The translations under genes were made by a program, and so were the position numbers. The notes below the pieces were generated by a model. That model saw only the letters and a program-made list of their open reading frames with translations, was not told the origin of the DNA and did no database searches. Of a stretch of 64,000 bases of DNA, positions 53,489-64,000 are shown piece after piece; position 1 is the stretch's first letter, and each line of letters begins with the position of its first letter. The stretch comes from Synechococcus sp. A18-25c (GTDB taxonomy: Bacteria > Cyanobacteriota > Cyanobacteriia > PCC-6307 > Cyanobiaceae): NCBI RefSeq assembly GCF_014280035.1, contig NZ_CP047957.1, forward strand, positions 62,001-126,000, given 5' to 3'.

Positions 53489-54732
53489 TGACCCTTCGGC
53501 TTGGAATCTTGCGCTTTGTGCGGAGTTTGTCTGCCGATCGTTCCGAGCGCCGCCGCCTTGGAGCGGCGGTGGTGAGGTTGCTGCGTCAGCGCCGCCGAAG
53601 CCTCGCGGCCCTGAGCCCGCTGCTGCGGGTTGCGCCCACCGGTGGCAAGGCCAAGCTGCAGCTGTGGCAGCACCTGGCCCGCAGCAGCGCTGCAAATCGC
53701 TGGCCGTCCCCTGAAGCTCCAAGCGAGGTGGCGGCGGCGATCCGCTCCACCCAGGCCTATGCCGATGCCGTGACGGCCCTCAGTCGTGACCGCAACGGCT
53801 TTCTACAGCGCGGGCCCGACTACGGTCAGTTGCGCAAGCGTTGGGGTGAACAGACCCCTGAACGTCTGCTGGTGTTCCACCACTACGACCGACGCGGGCT
53901 GTTGCCTCAGAGTTGGTGTGAGGCGCTCTTGGTGTTGCAGTCGGCCGGCTGGCAGGTTCTTCTGTCCTCGTCCCATCTCGATCCCGTACTAAGAGCGAAG
54001 TTGGCGCCGGCCGGGGTACAGATCGTTGGTCGCGCCAACATCGGCCTCTGCCTGGGGGCCTACCGCGACCTTGCACTGCTGCTTCAGTCCACCCCCGCAG
54101 CTCACCAGCAGTTGCAAGCCTTGGTGCTCTGCAACGACAGCAACCTGCTAGTGCAGCCCCCTGATGCGCTGGTGGCCCAGCTGGAGCGGTGGACGACCCA
54201 GAACGCGGTCCCGCGGCCGGTGTTGGCGGGCCTCACCGATTCTGCCCAGCGCAATTGTTACCACCTGCAGTCGTTTCTGCTTCATGCCAACCGTGCGCTG
54301 TTGCAACATCCCGCCTGGTTGCGGTTTTGGCTGCACTACGCCATCAGTGGCTCCAAGGATGACCTGATCAATCAAGGGGAGATCGGCCTCTCCCAGGCGC
54401 TATTGGCGGCTGGGGTGGAGCTCCAGCCCGCCTATCCGCTGGTGCAGGGGCTACTCACGGATGCCGCCATGGCGACAGAGCTGCAGGCCTATGGCATCGA
54501 CCAGCCAGAGCATGTGAATCAAAGTTTGTTTGCTTGGCGCAGTTTGTTGGCTCGGGGCTTCCCCATGGTGAAGAAGCATGTTCTGTTTCAGTTGGCGGAG
54601 CATCGGGGCCGACCGATGGCGATCGCCGAGCTGGCCCGCTGGATTCCTCCCGAACGCCGCGATCAGCTGGCCCGCGACATTGAGCAGCTGCTGATCAGTC
54701 GTTACAGCGGGGGTGCACCGCGCATGGGTTAA
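53488..54732 (+). CDS. Rhamnan synthesis protein F (RgpF)-like glycosyltransferase
   Basis: 414 residues from the ATG at 53488; upstream ORF sequence is shadow of the fusion gene. The RgpF-like core runs from PERLLVFHHYDRRGLLP through LRAKLAPAGVQIVGRANIGLCLGAYRDL to LVLCNDSNLLV and the C-terminal HVNQSLFAWRSLLARGFPMVKK. The first 60 residues are strongly basic. RgpF-type proteins take part in rhamnose polymer assembly, which fits the rmlABCD genes in the same region. Co-transcribed with neighbours at 50972 and 54736. Confidence 0.83.
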   Translation: MTLRLGILRFVRSLSADRSERRRLGAAVVRLLRQRRRSLAALSPLLRVAPTGGKAKLQLWQHLARSSAANRWPSPEAPSEVAAAIRSTQAYADAVTALSRDRNGFLQRGPDYGQLRKRWGEQTPERLLVFHHYDRRGLLPQSWCEALLVLQSAGWQVLLSSSHLDPVLRAKLAPAGVQIVGRANIGLCLGAYRDLALLLQSTPAAHQQLQALVLCNDSNLLVQPPDALVAQLERWTTQNAVPRPVLAGLTDSAQRNCYHLQSFLLHANRALLQHPAWLRFWLHYAISGSKDDLINQGEIGLSQALLAAGVELQPAYPLVQGLLTDAAMATELQAYGIDQPEHVNQSLFAWRSLLARGFPMVKKHVLFQLAEHRGRPMAIAELARWIPPERRDQLARDIEQLLISRYSGGAPRMG

Positions 54733-54735
54733 CCG

Positions 54736-55869
54736 ATGGTGGAGCAGCTGTTGCGCGAATGGCCGCCGGGTTATGGCGGTGTTGAACGCGTGGCCCACGA
54801 GCTGGCCAGTGTTTGGGGCGGTGCGGTCTACAGCCTGGATGTGCAGCGTCAGGAGGCCATCGGCCACGATCCATTGCCGGTGGGATACCCCCGTCGGCGG
54901 CTGCCCAGCACCAAGCCCATTGCCCGTTTGCAGTTGCCGCTGCCGTCCCGAGCTCTTTGGCGCTTGCTGCGCTCACAGTCTCCTCTGCATGGCCATCTGC
55001 CGTCACCAGGGGTATTGCTGGTTTTGCTGTTGGCTCGCTTGATGCGCCCGCAGCGGCGGGTCACTGCTCATTGGCACTGCTTCCTAGAGCCAGACTGCAC
55101 CTTCAGTGGTTGTCTTTTTGTTCTTTATCAGTGGCTTGCCCTGAGGCTGGTGCCTCAGCTCTCGGCGGTGATCACTACCTCGCCCCTGTTGGCTCAGGAG
55201 CTCCAGCGCTGCGGGTGCGATTCCCAGCGTTTGTTTGTGTTGCCCTGTTGCCTCAGTCAGCAGCAGGAGCAGTTGGGGTTGGCCTTGCCTGTGCCGGAAG
55301 CGCATGCTGGCGAACCGTTGCGGGTGCTGTTTATCGGCCGTCTTGACAGCTACAAGCGCCTCGACTGGTTGCTTGCGGCGCTGGCACAGCTCACCAGTCC
55401 ATGGCAGCTGGTGGTGGTGGGGGATGGACCTAAACGTCCTCGTTTTGAACAGTTGGCTCAGCGTCTTTTTCCGCAAGGGTCGCCAGTGCGTTTTCTCGGC
55501 CGCTTGCCGGAGACCGCCAAGCTCGATCAGCTGGCGGCAGCGGACCTATTGGTGTTGCCTTCCGACTGCAGCAATGAAGCGTTCGGCATCGTGCAACTCG
55601 AGGCCATGGTGGCTGGCCGGATCGCCCTGGCTTTTGATCAATCGCGATCGGGCATGGGCTGGGTTGGGCAGTTGCCCGGTTTGCCGTGGTCGCAGTCGCC
55701 TGAGGGTTTGGCGGACGTGTTGCAACACCTCGCAGAACAGCCGGCCTTGCGCCAGCAGCTCAGCGTGCAGGCACGGGAGCGTTACCTCTCCTTGTTTGCT
55801 CGTGGGGTGTGGCTGCAGCATCTGCAAGGGTTGGGCGATTCGGTGGTAACCAGTAAGGTCAGCGCCTAA
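54736..55869 (+). CDS. Glycosyltransferase family 4 protein
   Basis: 377 residues. GT4 features: the Gly-rich N-terminal PPGYGGVERVAHELA, the domain hinge LRVLFIGRLDSYKRLDWLLAAL, WQLVVVGDGPKRPRFEQLA, and the donor-binding PSDCSNEAFGIVQLEAMVAG (E-x7-E). ATG at 54736, 3 nt after the RgpF-like gene. Hydrophobic stretches near 95-140 may attach it to the membrane. Sugar unknown. Confidence 0.92.
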   Translation: MVEQLLREWPPGYGGVERVAHELASVWGGAVYSLDVQRQEAIGHDPLPVGYPRRRLPSTKPIARLQLPLPSRALWRLLRSQSPLHGHLPSPGVLLVLLLARLMRPQRRVTAHWHCFLEPDCTFSGCLFVLYQWLALRLVPQLSAVITTSPLLAQELQRCGCDSQRLFVLPCCLSQQQEQLGLALPVPEAHAGEPLRVLFIGRLDSYKRLDWLLAALAQLTSPWQLVVVGDGPKRPRFEQLAQRLFPQGSPVRFLGRLPETAKLDQLAAADLLVLPSDCSNEAFGIVQLEAMVAGRIALAFDQSRSGMGWVGQLPGLPWSQSPEGLADVLQHLAEQPALRQQLSVQARERYLSLFARGVWLQHLQGLGDSVVTSKVSA

Positions 55870-55884
55870 AGGAGTGAATGTGCC

Positions 55885-56697
55885 TTGCCGATCGACCATC
55901 CGTTATCTCCAGCCGGTCCACCGCCTTTGGCATTGCAGCTCAACAAGGTGTCTTTAGAGATTCCTGTATTGACAACGGAAACACGCAGTCTGAAATCTTC
56001 GTTGATTCGTTCCGTGACCGGTGGCCGCATCAGCCGGAGTGGTGGCGCTGCTGTCGTGACGGCACTGCAAGATGTCACTCTGGATATACGACAGGGCGGT
56101 CGAATCGCTTTAATTGGTCATAATGGAGCCGGCAAATCTACTTTTTTAAGACTTGTTTCTGGTGTCTACAGGCACACCGCTGGTTATTTCAAGGCACACG
56201 TTCCTGTGTTCCCAATGATTCATAAAGGGTTTATCACAAGCTCCGAGTTGAGCGGTTTGCAGGCGATTAAAGCGCATTACTTATTAGTGAACGGAAGTTT
56301 ACGTGGATTTGAAGAATTTTCTGATGATGTAATCCAATTTTCAGGTTTGGGTGATTTCGTGCACCTACCTGTTAAAACCTACAGTCAGGGCATGTCGGCG
56401 AGGCTTCTGTTCGCTGTTTTGACTGGAAGTCGACACGAATGTTTGGCAATGGATGAGGGGTTTGGTGCTGGCGACACCAGTTTTTATGAAAAGGCGCAGG
56501 AGCGTATGACTCAGTTTTTGAGTTCTGCTGGAACGTTACTGTTGGCATCTCATTCTGATGAATTGCTGCGGAGATTTTGCCACCGGGGCCTTGTGTTTGA
56601 CAGCGGTCGTATGGTCTTTTCTGGGCCTCTTGAAAGTGCTCTCGACTATTACCACCGAAATCACGCTGTCTCTTCATTGGTCAGGGCGAAATCATGA
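55885..56697 (+). CDS. Polysaccharide ABC exporter, ATP-binding protein (KpsT/Wzt type)
   Basis: 270 residues. TTG start at 55885, with GGAG at 55871-55874. Walker A GHNGAGKST is at 78-86, the family-specific signature YSQGMSARLLFAV near 167, and Walker B LAMDEGFGAGD near 188. The C-terminal carbohydrate-binding domain of long Wzt proteins is absent, so it is the short type. Works with the permease that overlaps its stop (ATGA). AT-richer than the flanking glycosyltransferase genes. Confidence 0.94.
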   Translation: MPIDHPLSPAGPPPLALQLNKVSLEIPVLTTETRSLKSSLIRSVTGGRISRSGGAAVVTALQDVTLDIRQGGRIALIGHNGAGKSTFLRLVSGVYRHTAGYFKAHVPVFPMIHKGFITSSELSGLQAIKAHYLLVNGSLRGFEEFSDDVIQFSGLGDFVHLPVKTYSQGMSARLLFAVLTGSRHECLAMDEGFGAGDTSFYEKAQERMTQFLSSAGTLLLASHSDELLRRFCHRGLVFDSGRMVFSGPLESALDYYHRNHAVSSLVRAKS

Positions 56698-57515
56698 GCG
56701 ATGCATTACGTCCTCGATTGGGAACAAGGACATCCACTGTTCGTGCAACTGTGTTGGACGCCTGGGCGACGCGTCGGGCTTGGTGGTTCACGGCGACTGC
56801 GCGCACCCGGGCAAGGTTTGCGCGTACTTTTTTGGGGAGTTTTTGGCTTGGTTTGTCAAATCTGTTGTCAATTGCCGCATTGGCATTGGTATATGGAACG
56901 GTTTTCAAAGTCCAAGATTTTAATACCTACGTTGTTTATCTAGGTGTTGGTCTTGTCACTTGGAATGGCATAAGTGCTGCGATTGGATCGGCACCTAATT
57001 TGTTTGAGCACAACCAGGCTCAGGTACACAACACCAATCTCAATCCTATTTTTTATGTCTTAGAGGAATGGGCTTTTCAGTTGCAGACCTTCCTTCAGTC
57101 CTTCGCTCTTGTATTGCTGGCTCTTAGTTGGTTTCAGCATGATTTGGTACTGAATTTAGTCTTGTATGGGTGGCTGCCTCTTTTGAACTTATTTCTATTT
57201 CTTTTCTGGGCTCCAACAATTGTCTGTTTACTGGGCGCGCGATATCGGGACATCTATCAATTGGTTCCGATCGTTCTTCAATTGGTATTTTTGTTGTCCC
57301 CCATTTTGTACAAAAAAGACAATCTCGGAGCAATGGCTTGGACTGCAAACTTAAACCCTTTGTATCGCGTTCTTAGTCCTGTGCGCCACTCTTTGATGGC
57401 TGGTGAAGTTCAATGGTCTGCAAATTTTGTAATTCTTTTGTTGAATATTTTTGGTTTGTTGATCGCCCTGCGATGGATGAATCGTGAACGTTATTCAATT
57501 CCATTTCTGATTTGA
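56694..57515 (+). CDS. Polysaccharide ABC exporter, permease (KpsM/Wzm type)
   Basis: 273 residues with six hydrophobic segments (about 48-70, 78-100, 118-145, 150-178, 188-208 and 240-262). It fits the ABC2 polysaccharide permease family: NPLYRVLSPVRHSLMAG and LLGARYRDIYQLVPIVLQL are characteristic. Together with the ATPase just upstream it would move the finished lipid-linked polysaccharide across the inner membrane. ATG overlaps the ATPase stop. Confidence 0.93.
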   Translation: MSDALRPRLGTRTSTVRATVLDAWATRRAWWFTATARTRARFARTFLGSFWLGLSNLLSIAALALVYGTVFKVQDFNTYVVYLGVGLVTWNGISAAIGSAPNLFEHNQAQVHNTNLNPIFYVLEEWAFQLQTFLQSFALVLLALSWFQHDLVLNLVLYGWLPLLNLFLFLFWAPTIVCLLGARYRDIYQLVPIVLQLVFLLSPILYKKDNLGAMAWTANLNPLYRVLSPVRHSLMAGEVQWSANFVILLLNIFGLLIALRWMNRERYSIPFLI

Positions 57516-57542
57516 ACTACACTTTTCTCGGTAAATACTGAT

Positions 57543-58634
57543 TTGTCGTCGCGTTTAATCAATTTGCTGCCTTGGCAGCCTGGGCATTCTGGATTTGGAA
57601 GCTACGTTCAGCGTGTCATGCCTGGAATTCCTGGGACTCGATTGCAGCTTGATGATCGTGGTGAGGCGTGTTTAGTTCAAACTGATCAATGGATTTCGCA
57701 ACCGCCTCCGTTGGCTCCTGGTGTGCTGACGCGCATGCTGCAGCGAAATGCCATGGTCCAGCACGGTCAAGGGATAAGGCGTTTGTTGCGAAGTGCAGGT
57801 GTTCAGCCAGATGTGATCTATTCGCCGTTCTTTGATGCCTTGCTGGGATTTCCGAAGATTCCACAGCTGATTACTTGTCATGATCTCACGCCCCTCAGTT
57901 ACCCCAACAGTCGTCGGGCTTGGTTGAAATACCGCTTCTGGCAACCGCGTCACTTGGCCTGCGCTGCGAAGGTGGTTGCGATCAGTCGGCACGTGGCTGA
58001 TCAGTTGATCGCTTTTGGAGCAGCAGCAGATCGCTTGGTCGTGGTTCCAAACGGGATAGCAGTGACTCGCCTTCCTGTTGCCGTTCCCGCTAGTGAGGAT
58101 TTGCTGGTGATTGCTCGTCATGATTCCAATAAAAATCTGGTTGGCCTCTTGCATGCTTTGGCCACTGCCCAGCAGCTGTTGCCTCATTGGAGGGGCGTTC
58201 TTCGGATCGTCGGTCGTGATGTTGCATCCTCAGTGGAGTTGCAGGCTTTGCGCCGTGCACTGCCGAGGCCTGATGGCTTGCAGTTGCTTCAGCAACTGGA
58301 CTCACGTCAGTTGTTGGCAATTCTTCGTGGCAGCCTGGCTTTGGTTTCAGCTTCTTTCGAGGAAGGATTTGATTATCCAGTGTTAGAGGCCAAGGCGGAG
58401 GGAATCCCCACATTGCTGAGTGAGATTCCCGTTCATGCAGAATTTCATTCCAACAGTTCGCTTTTCTTTCCTGTTGAAAATGGTGGCAGCTTGTTCGCTG
58501 CTGAGTTATCGCGGTTGTTGGATGATGGTCAGCTTTGGAAGGATCTCAGTAGAGCCGGTCGTGAGTTGGCGTTATCGCTTTCGGTGACTCGGCAGCAGAG
58601 CGCTATTAATGCCTGCATTGCCCAACTCACTTGA
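57543..58634 (+). CDS. Glycosyltransferase family 4 protein
   Basis: 363 residues from TTG at 57543. GT4 pattern: PWQPGHSGFGSYVQRVMPG at the start, a LITCHDLTPLSYPNSRRAW segment typical of mannosyltransferase-like GT4s, VVAISRHVADQLIAFG, and ASFEEGFDYPVLEAKAEGIPTLLSEI (E-x7-E) in the donor domain. 27 nt after the ABC permease. Its 3' end overlaps the convergent gene by 8 bp. Specificity unknown. Confidence 0.92.
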   Translation: MSSRLINLLPWQPGHSGFGSYVQRVMPGIPGTRLQLDDRGEACLVQTDQWISQPPPLAPGVLTRMLQRNAMVQHGQGIRRLLRSAGVQPDVIYSPFFDALLGFPKIPQLITCHDLTPLSYPNSRRAWLKYRFWQPRHLACAAKVVAISRHVADQLIAFGAAADRLVVVPNGIAVTRLPVAVPASEDLLVIARHDSNKNLVGLLHALATAQQLLPHWRGVLRIVGRDVASSVELQALRRALPRPDGLQLLQQLDSRQLLAILRGSLALVSASFEEGFDYPVLEAKAEGIPTLLSEIPVHAEFHSNSSLFFPVENGGSLFAAELSRLLDDGQLWKDLSRAGRELALSLSVTRQQSAINACIAQLT

Positions 58635-60162
58635 GGATCGTGACGAGGTCATGTTGTAGTTGATCGGTGAATAAGGTTTGGAATTGGCAGTAGCGGCCAA
58701 TTCGTTCACGGCGCGTCTGTGCCGGATGGTCGGCAAGATTGAGGTTGGTGCCCGCAACGGCCTGCAATGCAGCTGCCCATTCGCGACTGTCGAGTGTGTC
58801 AAGACACAAAACATGCTGGTCGAAGTCATGGAGGCCTTGGATCTCCAGGTGGGATTCGCAGTCGCTGGCAACCGTTGGTGTTCCCAGGCAAGCTCCGTCG
58901 AGAACCGGAATTCCGAAACCTTCCACGAGTGATGGACTGAGCAGCCCTAGAGCGTTGAGATAAAGGTCGAGTTTGGAACTTTCATCCACATAACCAGTCA
59001 GGATGATGCCCGGTTCGTGCGCCACGATGTCTTGGAGGGCCTTGCTGTAGTCGTCGCCTTTGAGTTTGCCAGTTACACATAGTTTGATACCCATTTTGTA
59101 GAGATCAGATTCGGCATAAGCCTTCGCGAGAAATAAGATATTTTTTCGAGCTTCGACAGAAGAGTTGAACAGAAAATAACTAAATGGTTTGAGGATTTTT
59201 TTTGAAGGCACTGAGTTTTTGGATTTAGACGATGATTTTCCTGGGTTGGTCTGTGCTTCATTCCTAAGTAGGTGGCTTACAGGTTGCAAGTCAGCAATTT
59301 GTTCCGGATCTTCCGTCAGCCAGTTGGGGAAGCGTAAGGATGGGGATTGGATGATCACTGCCTCATTGGAGTTGTCGGCGCCGCGGCTTGAGCGTTGGTT
59401 GGTGTTCTGAATATGTTTGCTGTATTTATTTGCTGTTGATTGGGACACAAACAGTCTGCGGGCGGGAAGGCATGACTGAAGGCGGTGGCTGAACATCAGC
59501 GGGTCTTCGTTATGGGCGACATATTCCAGGGGAATTAAGTCGTGAATTGTCTGCACAAACGTACGCAGATTGTGTGGGCTGATGTTGAGCGGGCAGGTGG
59601 TGATCAGCGTGTCAAAACCGCGTAGGTCAATGCGAACGGGGCGCAGCTTTGGCAGCTGCGCAGCCAATTGGGTGGATAGGTAGAGCTCGGGCGCGCTCAC
59701 GATGCCGGTGACGCACTCGAGGTAGTCCAAGCGTTCGATGCGCACATAAGGATTGTCGTACAGCTCTTGAAGTCGAAAACTGTTGAGCTCTTTGGCCTTG
59801 TATTGTCTTGGCCTGCGTAGAAGGTTGCCGATCAGGCGAAGGTAGTTGCCCCAACGTTTCGCTTTGCGGGCGAGTTTGAATTTCCGTTCCAGCACTGTTG
59901 TGGGGCGTTCTCGTCGTCCCAGGGCCAGGCTGTTGAGAATGCGGGCATTGTGAATCATCACTTGCGTTCGTTTGGGCAAGCGCTTGAGCCCTTTTTCGGA
60001 GAGGCTGTCGAAAAACTCGGTCAACAACCAAACTTCTGCACCTGCTTCATACAAGCAGCGCATTAATGATTTGCTGTAGACCGCAATGCCGCGATGTTCG
60101 CTTTGTTCCAGGTCGTAGGCCGTGACCAGGATTTTTTGTCCTTTCAAGGGTTGTGATTGCAT
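58627..60162 (-). CDS. Glycosyltransferase family 4 protein
   Basis: 511 residues, longer than usual because of a charged insertion in the linker (Lys/Ser-rich, about 300-325). N-terminal EHRGIAVYSKSLMRCLYEAGAEVWLLTE is the acceptor-side loop. The C-terminal domain reads FSYFLFNSSVEARKNILFLAKAY, GIILTGYVDESSKLDLYL and SPSLVEGFGIPVLDGACLGTPTVAS (E-x7-D in place of E-x7-E). Start ATG at 60162, 3 nt after the neighbouring GT2 stop, so both form a minus-strand operon. Confidence 0.88.
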   Translation of the reverse strand: MQSQPLKGQKILVTAYDLEQSEHRGIAVYSKSLMRCLYEAGAEVWLLTEFFDSLSEKGLKRLPKRTQVMIHNARILNSLALGRRERPTTVLERKFKLARKAKRWGNYLRLIGNLLRRPRQYKAKELNSFRLQELYDNPYVRIERLDYLECVTGIVSAPELYLSTQLAAQLPKLRPVRIDLRGFDTLITTCPLNISPHNLRTFVQTIHDLIPLEYVAHNEDPLMFSHRLQSCLPARRLFVSQSTANKYSKHIQNTNQRSSRGADNSNEAVIIQSPSLRFPNWLTEDPEQIADLQPVSHLLRNEAQTNPGKSSSKSKNSVPSKKILKPFSYFLFNSSVEARKNILFLAKAYAESDLYKMGIKLCVTGKLKGDDYSKALQDIVAHEPGIILTGYVDESSKLDLYLNALGLLSPSLVEGFGIPVLDGACLGTPTVASDCESHLEIQGLHDFDQHVLCLDTLDSREWAAALQAVAGTNLNLADHPAQTRRERIGRYCQFQTLFTDQLQHDLVTILK

Positions 60163-60165
60163 TAA

Positions 60166-61179
60166 TCAATACCCCTGGTTTGCACGTTTGAGCTTCTGCT
60201 CCAGTTTCAGTCTTGATAATTGAAGGGCATGGGTTTGCTCCCGTAAATGAGTGAGCTCAGTCTGGATTGCAGGATTGACAGTCAGTTTTTCAGCCTCTTT
60301 TTTCTGATCAATTTTTTTCAGCTCAGCCAACAGTTGACTAATCTCTTGGCCTTCTTGACGCCGATGGGTTTCCAGTGATCGAAGCGCATCGGCTTCAGCA
60401 ACGCTTGCGGCTAGTTCAACTCGAAGCTGATTGGGACTCGCGGTATTGAGGAAGCGCTCATGCAATGCGCGCATGCGTGTTAGGTCCTCACTGTTGCCAC
60501 GTTGATCCTGGTCATTGCCGCGAGTGGCTTCACCGCTATGTTCGCCGCTGAAGAGGGGGCAGTAAATCACATTGAGATTTAGCTGTCCTCTGAGTGCCAG
60601 GCAAAGTTCGACATCCTCTCCGCAGACCCGATAGTCGGTGCTAAAGCGCAATGATTGAAAGTGATCACGGCGGATCAGCATCGCGGCCCCAGTGGCTGCA
60701 GGCACCGCCCTTGGTCTACCCAGCACAGCATGGTGCTCTGACCCGATCAGGCGATCGAACTGGTGATAAGGAGAATGTCTTTGGTCGAACAAGATCCCCG
60801 CATGGGTTAGCCATCCGTTGTGATCACGCAACCGTGCACCCACCAGACCTGTGTTGGGTTGTTCATCGTGACAGTCCAATGCTGCATCGATGCTGTTGTG
60901 ATCGAGAACAACGTCATCGTTGATCAGCAGTAATACTTCTCCGTTGGCTTTGTCGGCCAGCTCGTTCATGTTGCTAGCAAAGTGGTATGGCGTCCGGTTT
61001 GCGACCAAAAATTCGTATCTGGATTCGTTTTGGATTTGGGCCTCATTTTCTGTTACGCCGTTCCATGAGCAAAGGATTTCAACCTCCTCGCTAGGGACAT
61101 GCAGGGCCTCGTTGAGGCTGCTCAGCATGGTGCTCACAAGGCCTGCTGTACGGGACACCACCAGGATGGAGAGGCGCAT
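60166..61179 (-). CDS. Glycosyltransferase family 2 protein with C-terminal coiled coil
   Basis: 337 residues. The GT2 part (1-225) shows SILVVSRTAGLVSTMLSSL, EVLLLINDDVVLDHNSIDAAL (DD as the metal motif), TGLVGARLRDHNGWLTHAGI and YRVCGEDVELCLALR near the catalytic base. The last 90 residues are heptad-like, rich in Glu, Lys, Gln and Leu, and predicted to form a coiled coil, probably for assembly with partners. Divergent from secA, with 106 bp between them. This appears to be the last gene of the glycan region. Confidence 0.9.
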   Translation of the reverse strand: MRLSILVVSRTAGLVSTMLSSLNEALHVPSEEVEILCSWNGVTENEAQIQNESRYEFLVANRTPYHFASNMNELADKANGEVLLLINDDVVLDHNSIDAALDCHDEQPNTGLVGARLRDHNGWLTHAGILFDQRHSPYHQFDRLIGSEHHAVLGRPRAVPAATGAAMLIRRDHFQSLRFSTDYRVCGEDVELCLALRGQLNLNVIYCPLFSGEHSGEATRGNDQDQRGNSEDLTRMRALHERFLNTASPNQLRVELAASVAEADALRSLETHRRQEGQEISQLLAELKKIDQKKEAEKLTVNPAIQTELTHLREQTHALQLSRLKLEQKLKRANQGY

Positions 61180-61285
61180 GGGTGTCCAAAAGCTCGCCAG
61201 ACTTTATCAATGTTGGTTCGGATGGCCCCAGTATCACCGTTAAGCAGGCTCAGTAGGCTGTCGCTCAGACGATTTGGCGCCTTCC

Positions 61286-64000
<2,715 letters not shown>

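Overview
The window looks like a chromosome segment of a marine picocyanobacterium of the Synechococcus type. Evidence: a psbZ (photosystem II) gene, a ycf23-type gene otherwise found in plastids and cyanobacteria, cobalamin and lysine pathway genes in dense GC-rich order, the tig-clpP-clpX order, and a secA with the cyanobacterial insertion. No rRNA, CRISPR array, transposase, integrase or phage gene was seen.

Regions: (1) 1-15.1 kb, housekeeping: clpX (partial), clpP, tig, asd, dapA, RNase J, a hypothetical, tilS, ycf23, uvrB, lysC, holA and a precorrin-8X methylmutase gene. (2) 15.1-21.6 kb: a subtilisin-like protease without a signal peptide, mutS, psbZ, ribH, tRNA-Gly(GCC) and a GNAT acetyltransferase. 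(3) 21.7-33.4 kb, start of a large cell-surface glycan region: rmlA, rmlC, rmlD, a polyprenyl glycosylphosphotransferase, an RTX metalloprotease, rmlB, a sulfotransferase-like gene, a CxPxR sulfatase, and a tightly overlapped minus-strand operon with two nucleotidyltransferase genes, one fused to an APH-type kinase. (4) 33.5-46.9 kb, visibly AT-richer: a large Gly/Asp-repeat (RTX-like) surface protein, two Maf/DUF115 (flagellin-glycosylation-type) proteins, two divergent GT4 glycosyltransferases, and a three-gene type I secretion operon (ABC exporter with a dead C39-like domain, PpiC-type isomerase, HlyD adaptor; hlyD itself runs on to 48.0 kb). (5) 48-61.2 kb, GC-rich again: a sulfatase-superfamily protein, a GT61, sulfotransferases (one fused to a GT2), an RgpF-like protein, several GT4/GT2 enzymes and a two-gene polysaccharide ABC exporter (KpsT/KpsM type). 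(6) 61.3 kb to the end: secA (partial).

Taken together, regions 3-5 read as one locus that makes, sulfates and exports a rhamnose-containing surface polysaccharide, with an embedded module that could glycosylate and secrete a large calcium-binding-type surface protein. The most novel candidate is that module: Maf-family proteins, best known from flagellin glycosylation, sit beside a non-flagellar RTX-like protein and a non-cleaving type I exporter. The first Maf gene is split by a one-base frameshift at 36.74 kb. Comparing its motif spacing with its intact neighbour shows that the 90-codon ORF upstream is its missing N-terminus.
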